Made by a program: the position numbers and the translations under genes. The notes below the pieces were generated by a model. It was not told where the DNA came from and ran no database searches. It saw only the letters and a list, made by a program, of their open reading frames with translations. Shown here piece by piece: positions 1 to 8,167 of a stretch of DNA of 64,000 nucleotides. This stretch comes from SZUA-309 sp050185825 (GTDB taxonomy: Bacteria; Pseudomonadota; Gammaproteobacteria; Pseudomonadales; Azotimanducaceae): the NCBI GenBank assembly GCA_050185825.1, contig JBFWZA010000004.1, forward strand, positions 186,001 through 250,000, written 5' to 3'. The first letter of the stretch is position 1. Each line of letters begins with the position of its first letter.

Positions 1-570
1 CCGCTCGGGCACGTTGTCGTATTCGAGCTTGAGCGCCCGGCTCATGGTGGCGTGCATCTCGTACATGCAGGTGATGTAGGTGAGCTCCAGGATTTCCTCG
101 TCATCGAGATGCTCCTGGAGCGCCTCGAAGAGGCCGTCCGGCACACGCCCGCCGTCCAGCACCAGACAGTCCGTGTAGGCGAGCACCAGCCGCTGCACCG
201 CGTCGAAGCAGTCGGCGGCCGGCCAGTGCGCAATGGCGTCGATCTGCTCCTCGGTGAAGCCCAGATAGCGCATGGACTTGCAGTGCTGGGAGAAGACGAA
301 CTGGCTGCCCCGCGTGTAGCCGGCCCGGGTCTGACCGAGCTCGCGCAGCATGGGGTCGAGGGAGCGCTTCGGGCTGCGGTAGAAGCGGAAGCCGTCCACC
401 GCGTGCTGCAGGCAGTCGGGAACCAGTGCGAACACCGTCCACCAGTTGCCCGGCGTGCCGGTATCCGTGCCCGGCTCTTCCACCGGATCACGGTCGCCGA
501 ACAGGTGGCTGTACATGCGCTGGATGGCCTCCGGCGCGTCATCGCGGTGAACCTGCCTCAATCTGGGCAT
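1..570 (-). CDS. Carboxymuconolactone decarboxylase (AhpD-like) family protein, 3' end cut by window edge
   Basis: The frame runs on the minus strand from an ATG at 570 (MPRLRQVHRD) to the left edge without a stop, so the C-terminus is missing. The 190 visible residues are mostly helical and match the carboxymuconolactone decarboxylase fold: a stretch reading LGQTRAGYTRGSQFVFSQHC, then FTEEQIDAIAHW, then a helix around LEYITC-like residues (LELTYITCMYEMHATMSRAL). AhpD-type members use a CxxC disulfide before a His; here only one Cys is present in QHCKSMR, so a thiol peroxidase-reductase role is unlikely and a decarboxylase-like or unknown role fits better. It stands alone, with DUF6316 next on the same strand. 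Confidence 0.75.
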   Translation of the reverse strand, partial: MPRLRQVHRDDAPEAIQRMYSHLFGDRDPVEEPGTDTGTPGNWWTVFALVPDCLQHAVDGFRFYRSPKRSLDPMLRELGQTRAGYTRGSQFVFSQHCKSMRYLGFTEEQIDAIAHWPAADCFDAVQRLVLAYTDCLVLDGGRVPDGLFEALQEHLDDEEILELTYITCMYEMHATMSRALKLEYDNVPER

Positions 571-656
571 GCGGCCTTCCCTCACGTCGCTGATCGAGGG
601 TCGGATTATGGAGTGCCGAAACCCCGGGAGCCACCGGCCACGGGGACGGCGTCGCG

Positions 657-947
657 TCAGCGCGCGTGCAGGGGCACGCTGTTGAAGCTCGGTGTCAGCG
701 GTCGGCCCATGGCATAAGAATCGAGCACGAACTCGCGGATCACGGCCATGGACGTGCCCCCTTTCTGACCGCGTTCGCGCAGGAGCTCCTTGAGCATGCC
801 GGCCTCGATCTCCGCCTCGAACTGGGAGTCGTAGGGCCCTACGTCCACCCCTTCACGCGTGTGGAAGAACCACTGGCCGTCACTCAGAAACACCCGGTCC
901 GAGCGGAACCAGGTGCGCGGGCGTTCGTCTTTGCGTGCTGCGTTCAT
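657..947 (-). CDS. DUF6316 family small protein
   Basis: This is a 96-residue protein starting at MNAARKDERP. The frame is open further upstream, but this ATG is preceded by AAGGA and the residues before it look non-coding. The core, RSDRVFLSDGQWFFHTREG followed by VGPYDSQFEAE, is the pattern I know from the DUF6316 family of short gammaproteobacterial proteins. No function is established. There is no signal peptide or membrane span. It lies on the minus strand with an MFS gene divergent on its upstream side. The family name comes from memory of the motif, not from a search. Confidence 0.7.
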   Translation of the reverse strand: MNAARKDERPRTWFRSDRVFLSDGQWFFHTREGVDVGPYDSQFEAEIEAGMLKELLRERGQKGGTSMAVIREFVLDSYAMGRPLTPSFNSVPLHAR

Positions 948-1140
948 GAGGAAATCCTTCGAATCTCGTCCGGCAGTCTGACGGCCCGCGCCACGGGGGT
1001 CTGTGCCCGCGATGTTAACGGTTTCACACTTTTCGTGGCGGCTCTTGAACGGCTTGTGTGCCCGCAACCTCCTGAATTGTCGCTGGTTTTCTGCGAAGTA
1101 CCGGTCGTGGGGAGAAATGCCGGTAAGATGCGCTCACCCC

Positions 1141-2352
1141 ATGAATCCGCCGAACCCGCCCAGATCCGCCTTCCCCTGGTACCTCACCAGCGCGAGCCTC
1201 TGGATGGCGGGTATGACCCTGCAGGGCTTTCTCTTCACCTGGCTCCTGGTGGGTACCCTGGCAGTGCCGGCGGACCACGCCGGGTTCGCCCGTACCCTCG
1301 CCGAGTTTCCACCGCTGCTCGTGCTGCTCGTCGGCGGCGTGCTCGGCGACCGTGTGGACGGTCGGCGCTACCTCGGGCTGATGCACGCGCTGATGGCGGT
1401 GCCGCCCATGGCGATGATCGCGGTGGTGCAGACCGGGCACCTGAGCTATGTCTGGGTGGTGGTGTTCGGCGTGCTGATGGCGTCGATCCAGGCCCTGTCC
1501 GATCCGGCGAGACAGGCGGCCCTCAGCCGGGTGGCGCGGCTGGAAGCCCAGCGGGCCGTCACCATCATGACCATCGTCACCTCCGGTGTCGGCATCGCCG
1601 GCTTCTACCTCGGCTCGTGGCTCGACGTCCTGGGGCTGGAGACCGTGCTGCTGCTGCAGTCCGTGGTGTTCGGCGTCGGCATCCTCGCCACCCGCCGCCT
1701 GCCCGACCTGTCGCTGCCGGACACGGCCCGCCCACCGGTGCTGGCAGGCCTCAAGGCGTTGTGGGCCCTGCCCCTGGTCAGGAACGCCATTGCGCTCAAC
1801 TTCGTCTCGAGCCTCTTCAACGCGGGCGCCTACATCGTCGCCATTCCCTACATCGTCACCGAGGTCTACGGCGGCGACGCCGCCTTCTTCGCCACGGTCA
1901 TGATCATCTTCACCGCCGGCAGCATCGGTTCCAACGTGCTGCTGCTGGTGTGCATGCCCCTGCGCCGACCCGGCCGGCTGTTTCTCATCATGCAGCTCAC
2001 CCGCGCGGCCATCCTCGCCGTGCTCTGGCTTGAGCCGACCACCTGGGTGTTTCTGCTGGCGCTGTTCGCCTGGGGTCTCAACATGGGCATCACCACGACC
2101 CTGGTGCGCACCACCGTCCAGGAGCTCGCACCACCCGCCGTGCGCGCGCAGATCCTGTCCGTGCTGCTGCTGTCCTTTCTCGTGTCCTCGCCCGTCAGCG
2201 CGGCGCTGCTCGGCATCCTGATTGCCGGCACGTCACCGCTCACCGCACTGCTGCCGGGCGTGGTGATCTCCGTGCTGCTGTTTCTGGCGGGTGCGCGCTG
2301 GAGCGGGCTCTGGCACTACCGCTACGACGGCCAGCCGCTGGCGATGCCCTGA
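1141..2352 (+). CDS. MFS transporter, EntS-like exporter subgroup
   Basis: This 403-residue integral membrane protein has about 10-12 hydrophobic helices. The loop between helices 2 and 3 reads GGVLGDRVDGRRYLG, the major facilitator motif A (GxLaDrxgrr) form. The overall look, including SDPARQAALSRVARLEAQRAVTIM, resembles the MFS_3/enterobactin-exporter group that pumps small molecules out of the cytoplasm. I chose MNPPNPPRSAFPW as the start because the 46 codons before it do not look like protein. It is divergent from DUF6316 and convergent with the following hydrolase (12 bases apart). No neighbour tells the substrate. Confidence 0.85.
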   Translation: MNPPNPPRSAFPWYLTSASLWMAGMTLQGFLFTWLLVGTLAVPADHAGFARTLAEFPPLLVLLVGGVLGDRVDGRRYLGLMHALMAVPPMAMIAVVQTGHLSYVWVVVFGVLMASIQALSDPARQAALSRVARLEAQRAVTIMTIVTSGVGIAGFYLGSWLDVLGLETVLLLQSVVFGVGILATRRLPDLSLPDTARPPVLAGLKALWALPLVRNAIALNFVSSLFNAGAYIVAIPYIVTEVYGGDAAFFATVMIIFTAGSIGSNVLLLVCMPLRRPGRLFLIMQLTRAAILAVLWLEPTTWVFLLALFAWGLNMGITTTLVRTTVQELAPPAVRAQILSVLLLSFLVSSPVSAALLGILIAGTSPLTALLPGVVISVLLFLAGARWSGLWHYRYDGQPLAMP

Positions 2353-2363
2353 AGGCTCTGCGG

Positions 2364-3242
2364 TCAGTCGGGCACGCCCGCGATGTAGCGGGCCACCAGC
2401 TCCGGGTCCTGCATAGGGATGAAGTGGGTGTAGCCCGGCAGGTAGACGTCCGTGCCATGGACGAACTGCTCTGCCACGTGTGCCCAGGTGGGCGACTTGG
2501 AGAAGTCCATCTTGTCGTGCTCGTCCGGATCACGGCCCGGTGCCCGCAGCACCAGCACCGGAATCTTCACCTTCGGAATCACGTCGTAGACGTCGGTGCT
2601 GGTGTTGCCGAGGTAGATGGAGGCCTCGACGATGGGTGGGCAGGCGAGCTCGAACCCACCATCGGGCTTCGGCAGCACGCCGTAGCGGCAGTAGTCCTTC
2701 AGCACCTCGTCGTTCCACACCGCGAACGAGCCGCGGCCCTTGAAACGCTCGTACATCTCCTGCCAGCCCGTCCAGTCGTTCTTGCGCCTGGCCACAGGAT
2801 GGTCCTCCGGACCGGCGAAACCGCGGTAGCGGTCGTGCTCGTACGCATCCGGCTCGAAGATCACCGGATCCACCAGCAGCAGACGGCTGAACGCGTCGGG
2901 ATGGCTGGCCGCCACCTGAACCAGGCAGTGCCCACCCATGGAGTGCCCCACGCCGACGGCATCCTCCAGCGCCAGGTGCTCGACGAGCTCGCTCACGTCG
3001 CGGGCGAACGAATCCCAGACGTAGGGTGGCGTCCGCTCGCTGCGGCCGTGACCTCGCATGTCTACCGCGTAGACGTGGTAGCCCGCGCCCAGCGCCCGCA
3101 CCACCTGATCCCAGCAGCGCGCGTGAAAGCCCGTGGCGTGAATCAGCAGCACCTGCCGCTCGCCGCGGTTGCCCCACTCGAAGTAGGTCAGCCGCGGGCC
3201 GCTGGTCTGGAACTCGTGCTGCGTCGGCTCGTCGCTGGACAT
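2364..3242 (-). CDS. Alpha/beta hydrolase
   Basis: This 292-residue cytoplasmic enzyme has an alpha/beta hydrolase fold. Visible elements are the oxyanion-hole segment LLIHATGFHARCWD, the strand-helix DMRGHGRS, the nucleophile elbow GHSMGG (catalytic Ser), and a late His in PGYTHFIPMQDPELVARYI. The acid is probably the Asp before that in FVHGTDVYLPG. The start MSSDEPTQHE is preceded by GGGAGA. Related proteins include esterases, epoxide hydrolases and C-C hydrolases; the sequence alone does not give the substrate. It is divergent from idi, with about 95 bases between. Confidence 0.88.
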   Translation of the reverse strand: MSSDEPTQHEFQTSGPRLTYFEWGNRGERQVLLIHATGFHARCWDQVVRALGAGYHVYAVDMRGHGRSERTPPYVWDSFARDVSELVEHLALEDAVGVGHSMGGHCLVQVAASHPDAFSRLLLVDPVIFEPDAYEHDRYRGFAGPEDHPVARRKNDWTGWQEMYERFKGRGSFAVWNDEVLKDYCRYGVLPKPDGGFELACPPIVEASIYLGNTSTDVYDVIPKVKIPVLVLRAPGRDPDEHDKMDFSKSPTWAHVAEQFVHGTDVYLPGYTHFIPMQDPELVARYIAGVPD

Positions 3243-3337
3243 GACTCTCCCTGCGCGGTGCAAAGCCGCGCATGGTAGCCCAGATTCCGCTAAACTGCCC
3301 CGCTCCCGAAAGAACCTCAGCAGCACCCGCGAACCCG

Positions 3338-3946
3338 ATGAGCCACAGCCGCGAAACACGCCGGACGCGCGCCACCAAGACGGACATCGTCTCTTCCGAG
3401 TCTGAGGCGCTGATCCTCGTCGACCCGGCGGACCGCGTGGTGGGCCATCTCGACAAGTCCGCCGCCCACGATGGCGACGGCGTGCTGCATCGCGCCTTCT
3501 CGCTGTTCATCTTCAATGCGGACGGCGCCCTGCTGCTGCAGCAGCGTGCACCCGGCAAGCGCCTGTGGCCGGAGTTCTGGTCCAACAGCTGCTGCTCCCA
3601 CCCCCGCCAGGGGGAGAGCATGGACGAGGCCGTGCATCGCCGGCTCGAGCAGGAGCTCGGCATGAAAGCGGAGCTCTCGTTCACCTACAAGTTCGAGTAC
3701 CACGCCCGCTTCGGCACGCTCGGCAGCGAGCACGAGCTCTGCTGGGTCTACGTGGGCGCCACGCGTGACGAGCCGGTGATCAACACCACGGAGATCATGG
3801 ACTGGCGCTGGATCGAACCGGCCGAGCTCACCCGGGCCATCGAGGCCGAGCCTCACCGCTACACGCCCTGGCTGAAAATGGAGTGGGAGCGGCTGAACTC
3901 GGAGTTTGCGGCCCGCCTGCCGGATTCCGCATCCGTTCCCGGTTGA
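3338..3946 (+). CDS. idi: Isopentenyl-diphosphate delta-isomerase, type 1
   Basis: This 202-residue protein interconverts IPP and DMAPP in isoprenoid synthesis. It has the Nudix-like type 1 IDI fold: VDPADRVVGHLDKSAAHDGDGVLHRAFS with metal-ligand histidines, the catalytic-Cys loop WSNSCCSHPRQGE, the Nudix-like stretch AVHRRLEQELG, and TEIMDWRWIEPAEL near the end. The start MSHSRETRRT is the ATG just upstream of the conserved core. The length is slightly above E. coli Idi (182) because of a basic N-terminal extension. A strong hairpin follows the stop. Confidence 0.93.
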   Translation: MSHSRETRRTRATKTDIVSSESEALILVDPADRVVGHLDKSAAHDGDGVLHRAFSLFIFNADGALLLQQRAPGKRLWPEFWSNSCCSHPRQGESMDEAVHRRLEQELGMKAELSFTYKFEYHARFGTLGSEHELCWVYVGATRDEPVINTTEIMDWRWIEPAELTRAIEAEPHRYTPWLKMEWERLNSEFAARLPDSASVPG

Positions 3947-3966
3947 ACGCCTGCGGGTGGCGGCAG

Positions 3967-3987
3967 CCCGCGGGTAGCACCCGCGGG
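3967..3987 (+). terminator. GC-rich hairpin after idi
   Basis: The arms CCCGCGGGT and ACCCGCGGG are perfect 9-bp complements around the loop AGC, 20 bases after the idi stop. What follows is TAAAAAACTTAACCCCTTTTT, so the T-run is not directly attached. A transcription stop or RNA-stabilising hairpin is likely, but a classical rho-independent terminator is not certain. Confidence 0.5.
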
Positions 3988-4071
3988 TAAAAAACTTAAC
4001 CCCTTTTTCCGCCCAGGCGCGTTAACCCTCCTGAAACGTCCCATCGGGACGTCACAGAAGGAAACAACGCC

Positions 4072-5844
4072 ATGAACCGCAATCATCCTCTGCTGATCGG
4101 CGCCCTGCTCTGCGTCGTGCTCGTCGGCTGCTCCAGCACGGACAGCAGCGATCAGGAGGCAGACGTCCGCCCCGCCCACCCGGTTGAGCCGACGCCCGTC
4201 GTCAGGCCGCCCATCACACCATCACCCGGCAAGGTGGACAGCGCCGTGACGGCGCCCGCTCCGGAAACCCGAGAGGAGGCATTCGCCGACCTGTACCGCC
4301 GGCAGGCCAGCAAGGCGGTGCTCGCCGAGACGGTGGTGCTCGGCACGAACGCAGCCGGCCACACCCAGCTCGACGCGCTCAGGCTGCCCTCCGAGCCCCT
4401 GGACCGGGAGGCCTACACGCACTTCGACACGAATCCCGTGCACCTGGTCGCCGAGTCTCCGGTATCCACCTTTTCCATCGATGTGGACACCGCCTCCTAC
4501 GCCAACGTCCGGCGCCTGCTCAACCAGGGTGCCCTGCCCCGGCAGGATGCAGTGCGCGTGGAGGAGATGATCAACTACTTCTCCTATGCCTACCCGGCGC
4601 CTGCCAGCACGGAGACGCCGTTCTCCGTGTACACGGAGGTGGGACCGAGCCCCTGGCATCCGTCGCGGCACCTGCTGCACGTCGGCATCAAGGGCTACGA
4701 GATCCCCGAGGCGGACCTGCCTCCGGCCAACCTGGTCTTTCTCATCGACGTCTCCGGCTCCATGCAGAGTCCCGATAAGCTCGGACTGCTGAAGTCGTCG
4801 CTGACGATGCTGGCCAAGCGTCTCTCCGCGGACGACCGTCTGGCCATCGCCGTCTACGCCGGCGCCGCCGGTACGGTGCTCGAGTCCACACCGGGCAGCG
4901 AGCGGGCGAAGATCCTCGCCGCCATCGAAGCGCTGACCGCCGGTGGTTCCACCAACGGCGGCGCCGGCATCCGCCTCGCCTACGCGCTGGCCGAGCAGGG
5001 CTTCATCGCGGACGGCATCAACCGGGTGATCCTCGCCACCGACGGTGACTTCAACGTCGGCACCACGGACACGGAAGCGCTGAAGAACCTGGTGGAGGAG
5101 AAGCGCGCCTCCGGCGTCGCCCTCACGGTGCTCGGTTTCGGCGGCGGCAACTACAACGACGCCCTCATGCAGGAGCTGGCCCAGATCGGCAACGGCAACG
5201 CCGCCTACATCGACACGCTGAACGAAGCCCGCAAGGTGCTGGTGGAAGAGATCGGCTCGACGCTCAACATGATCGCCAAGGACGTGAAGATACAGATCGA
5301 GTTCAATCCCGCCACGGTCGCCGAGTACCGGCTGATCGGCTACGAGACCCGGCACCTGAACCGCGAGGACTTCAACAACGACGCCGTGGACGCCGGTGAC
5401 ATCGGCGCCGGCCATACGGTGACCGCGCTCTACGAGATCGCGCTGACCGGCTCCGAGGGCGCTCTGGTGGATCCGCTCCGCTACGGCAGTACCGACAGCA
5501 ACGCACGCACCGGCAGCACCGACCGGGCAGGCGCGCCCGCTGCCGAGCTCGCCTTCCTGAAGCTGCGCTACAAGCTGCCCGACTCGGACACCAGCCGGCT
5601 CATCACCCGGCCCATCGAGCGGTCGAGCATCATTGGCGATCTGGCCCGGACCAGTGACAATTACCGCTTCTCCGCCGCGGTAGCGGGCTTCGGGCAGCTG
5701 CTCAGAGGCGGCCAGTACACGGGCGAGTTCGACCTGGCCGCCGCCGAGCGCCTGGCCGTCGATGCCCGCGGCAGCGACGCGGAAGGCTACCGGGGCGAGT
5801 TCCTGGGCCTGGTGCGGATGGCGGAGGCGCTGTCCGGCGGCTGA
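4072..5844 (+). CDS. vWA-domain lipoprotein (YfbK-like)
   Basis: This 590-residue protein has a type II signal peptide, MNRNHPLLIGALLCVVLVGC, with Cys20 as the lipidation site, followed by SSTDSS, so it is probably anchored in the outer membrane. A von Willebrand N-terminal domain (around FSIDVDTASYANVRRLLNQG) is followed by a vWA domain with an intact MIDAS, DVSGS at 226-230, then TNGG and an ATDGDFN segment. A C-terminal domain of the kind seen in E. coli YfbK (DUF3520) ends the protein. It comes just upstream of an ECF sigma factor and a single-span protein, 49 bases before the sigma start. This three-gene order suggests an envelope-sensing module. Family placement is firm; function is unknown. 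Confidence 0.88.
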   Translation: MNRNHPLLIGALLCVVLVGCSSTDSSDQEADVRPAHPVEPTPVVRPPITPSPGKVDSAVTAPAPETREEAFADLYRRQASKAVLAETVVLGTNAAGHTQLDALRLPSEPLDREAYTHFDTNPVHLVAESPVSTFSIDVDTASYANVRRLLNQGALPRQDAVRVEEMINYFSYAYPAPASTETPFSVYTEVGPSPWHPSRHLLHVGIKGYEIPEADLPPANLVFLIDVSGSMQSPDKLGLLKSSLTMLAKRLSADDRLAIAVYAGAAGTVLESTPGSERAKILAAIEALTAGGSTNGGAGIRLAYALAEQGFIADGINRVILATDGDFNVGTTDTEALKNLVEEKRASGVALTVLGFGGGNYNDALMQELAQIGNGNAAYIDTLNEARKVLVEEIGSTLNMIAKDVKIQIEFNPATVAEYRLIGYETRHLNREDFNNDAVDAGDIGAGHTVTALYEIALTGSEGALVDPLRYGSTDSNARTGSTDRAGAPAAELAFLKLRYKLPDSDTSRLITRPIERSSIIGDLARTSDNYRFSAAVAGFGQLLRGGQYTGEFDLAAAERLAVDARGSDAEGYRGEFLGLVRMAEALSGG

Positions 5845-5893
5845 GCCGGGGAGCGGCTTGCGAACGGATACCTGAACGGACGACTGAAAGCAC

Positions 5894-6544
5894 ATGCGAG
5901 ACAGCGCCCCGGCAGAAGCCGGGCGCGCTTCGCCCGGACCGGCAGTCACCGGCGGCGAAGCGCCAGCCGAGGGCCCGCTGCCAGCCGGCGGCGGGCCGTC
6001 GGACGAGGAGCTCATGAAGGCCTATGCTGACGGCAACGCCGTGGCCTTCGAGCACCTTTATGCCCGCCATCGCGGGGCACTGTACCGCTACTACCGACGG
6101 CAGCTCGACGAAGCCGAAGCCCACGACTGCTTCCAGACCCTGTGGCTGAAGATCATCCACTATCAGGACTGCTACTCCCCCGACGCCCCCTTCCGACACT
6201 ATCTTTTCACCCTGGCGCACAACGTACTCATGGATCACTACCGGGATCATCGACGCAGGGGCGCCCACCCCGGGGTCACGGACATCGTGGATCCGGACGC
6301 GCTCCCCGACCCGCAGGAGGATCCGGCGCATCATCACGAGCGCGCCGAGCTCAGCACGCACCTGCATCGCCTGGTCCGCGCCCTGCCCGCCCAGCAGCGC
6401 GAAGCCTGGCTGCTCAGGCAGGAGACGAGCTTCTCCACCGCGGAGATCGCGCGCGTCACGGGCACCTCGGAAGAAGGCGTGAAAAGCCGTCTGCGCTATG
6501 CCCGTGACAAGCTGAAACAGGGGATGGCCCGCTATGTCCGATGA
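5894..6544 (+). CDS. ECF-type RNA polymerase sigma factor
   Basis: This 216-residue protein contains sigma region 2 (AFEHLYARHRGALYRYYRRQ, then FQTLWLKIIHY and FRHYLFTLAHNVLMDHYRDH) and region 4 with its helix-turn-helix (FSTAEIARVTGTSEEGVKSR). Residues 1-35 are a Gly/Pro/Ala-rich extension that is not part of the family core, so a later start is possible, for example the Met in ELMKAYADG. It overlaps the next gene by 11 bases, as is usual for a sigma/anti-sigma pair. It should direct RNA polymerase to a stress or envelope regulon, possibly including its own operon. Confidence 0.9.
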   Translation: MRDSAPAEAGRASPGPAVTGGEAPAEGPLPAGGGPSDEELMKAYADGNAVAFEHLYARHRGALYRYYRRQLDEAEAHDCFQTLWLKIIHYQDCYSPDAPFRHYLFTLAHNVLMDHYRDHRRRGAHPGVTDIVDPDALPDPQEDPAHHHERAELSTHLHRLVRALPAQQREAWLLRQETSFSTAEIARVTGTSEEGVKSRLRYARDKLKQGMARYVR

Positions 6545-7325
6545 CCGCGACTGGATCGACGAGCTCTATGCCGAGAGCCGGGAAGAACCCCCGGCGGCGC
6601 TCGATGCCGCCGTGCTGGCGGCAGCCCGGGAGAATGCGTCGCGGCCGTGGTACAGAAACCTCCGCACCCTGACCACCGTGGCCACGGCGGCAAGCTTCGT
6701 GCTCGCGGCCATGGTCGTCTACTACGCGCCGGAGGATGCCGCTATCAGCAGGGAAGCGAGCGCGCCGCCCGCCGCAGAGGCACCGGCCGTCTCCGGGCTG
6801 CGTGAAGCGGCCGAGCGGCCGTCGGCCGCCGACCGGGCCGAGTCGCGCGTGCAACCGACAAGCCCGGCAACGGACGCCGAGCTGCCGCCTCCGGAAGCCG
6901 TCTCCACCAGAGCCGCGGGCTTTGCCGACGACGCCCGCCAGGAAGCGGCGCACCTCTCCGGGCCAGCGTCGGAACCGGTGCCGCCACCGGCGGCACGGGA
7001 GATGCCAACCGACACCGCGAAGCGTCTGCAGCGGTCGGTGTCCACGCTCGGCGCGGCGAGCAACCTGTCGGCGGAAGCAACGGCGAAGTCCCCGGCAGTC
7101 CTTGCCGAGCTGATCGATCAGTGCGGACCGGCGCCGGGGACGGAGGCTTCCCGCCAGCTCGAGCGGGATGCGCTCGGCTGGTACCTGGTGGTGACGGTGG
7201 TGGCCGGCGGCGCGGACACGACGCGCTACTACCGGTGCCAGGACTCGACCTGGCACGAGATCGACGCACCGCTCACCGACGAGGGAACTCTAGAGCAGCA
7301 GCCAGATCCCGACGACGATCAGTAG
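6534..7325 (+). CDS. Single-span membrane protein, probable anti-sigma factor
   Basis: This 263-residue protein is translationally coupled to the ECF sigma gene (11-base overlap). The cytoplasmic N-terminus has an acidic stretch (MSDDRDWIDELYAESREEPP) and a short helix (LDAAVLAAARENA); one transmembrane helix spans about 44-65 (TLTTVATAASFVLAAMVVYY), followed by a long Ala/Pro/Glu-rich periplasmic linker. The last 60 residues form a small folded-looking part (LGWYLVVTVVAGG, YYRCQDSTWHEID). I see no zinc-binding HxxxCxxC motif, so the anti-sigma role rests on position and topology only. The 3' end overlaps the convergent EamA gene by 36 bases. Confidence 0.7.
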   Translation: MSDDRDWIDELYAESREEPPAALDAAVLAAARENASRPWYRNLRTLTTVATAASFVLAAMVVYYAPEDAAISREASAPPAAEAPAVSGLREAAERPSAADRAESRVQPTSPATDAELPPPEAVSTRAAGFADDARQEAAHLSGPASEPVPPPAAREMPTDTAKRLQRSVSTLGAASNLSAEATAKSPAVLAELIDQCGPAPGTEASRQLERDALGWYLVVTVVAGGADTTRYYRCQDSTWHEIDAPLTDEGTLEQQPDPDDDQ

Positions 7326-8165
7326 CGCACCCAGGATTTCCCTGCCGCGCACCCGTTCGCCGAAGAACCACACCGCGGCCGCAAACGTGAACAGCAGCTC
7401 CACCTGCCCCAACGCCCGGACCAGCCCGGCGCTCACCAGGGTCATGGCCGTGAACCAGCAGGCGGACGCGGCGCTGCCGGTGAGCCCCACCCAGATCGAG
7501 GTACGCCAGCTCCTGGCCACCCGGCCGAGCTCTCCCGGTTCCCGCCAGACGAGGTAGGCGGCCATGACGGCCGTCTGCAGCGTGACCGTGACGGCGAGCG
7601 TCGAGCCGGCGCGTTCGAGAAACCCGCCCTCCGGCAACGCCAGCGACGCCGCCCGATAGCAGACCGATGCCACGCCGACACCGGTACCCGCGAGCACGCC
7701 CAGCACGAGTGCCCGGTTGCCGGAAAACAGCGCCCCGAGCCGGCCGCGGAAGGAGAGGATCACCACACCGAGGAAGCTCACCCCGATGCCGGCCGCCAGG
7801 GGCGCCGTGAGCGCATCACCCAGCAGAATCAGCCCGAACAGGGCCGTCTGCAGCACCTCGGTCTTGGAGAACGCGGTCCCGACGGCAAAGTTACCGTGGG
7901 TGAACGAAGCCACCAGAGCGGCCGTGCCCAGAATCTGCGCCACGCCACCGAGCACGCAGTACGCCAGGAACGGTGCGTTCGGTGTGGGCAGCTCGAACAC
8001 CGTTCCCAGCCAGGCGAGATAGAGCCACGCGAACGGCAGCGCGTAACAGAACCGGGTGTAGGTGGCGCCGTTGACGGACAGATTACCCGTCGCCCGCTTC
8101 TGCAGCATGGAGCGCAGGTTCTGCAGGAAAGCCGCGGCGATGGTGATGGGAATCCAGAGTTCCAC
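7290..8165 (-). CDS. EamA/DMT-superfamily transporter
   Basis: This 291-residue protein has ten predicted hydrophobic helices in two EamA repeats (ITIAAAFLQNLRSMLQKRATG starts the first; RALVLGVLAGTGVGVASVCYRA starts the second). It ends in the usual short-helix pattern FFGERVRGREILGALLIVVGIWLLL. The chosen start is a GTG at 8165, two bases after the stop of the MATE gene (TGA-CG-GTG), which gives the normal family length. The two exporters form an operon. The substrate is unknown; the family covers drug, metabolite and amino-acid exporters. The end of the gene overlaps the convergent anti-sigma-like gene. Confidence 0.85.
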   Translation of the reverse strand: MELWIPITIAAAFLQNLRSMLQKRATGNLSVNGATYTRFCYALPFAWLYLAWLGTVFELPTPNAPFLAYCVLGGVAQILGTAALVASFTHGNFAVGTAFSKTEVLQTALFGLILLGDALTAPLAAGIGVSFLGVVILSFRGRLGALFSGNRALVLGVLAGTGVGVASVCYRAASLALPEGGFLERAGSTLAVTVTLQTAVMAAYLVWREPGELGRVARSWRTSIWVGLTGSAASACWFTAMTLVSAGLVRALGQVELLFTFAAAVWFFGERVRGREILGALLIVVGIWLLL

Positions 8166-8167
8166 CG

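Noticed and set aside
4222..6015. Long minus-strand open frame opposite the vWA lipoprotein gene
   Set aside because: Composition is Arg/Gly/Val/His-rich with no recognisable motif, and it lies fully opposite a gene with signal peptide and MIDAS. It is a GC-driven shadow.
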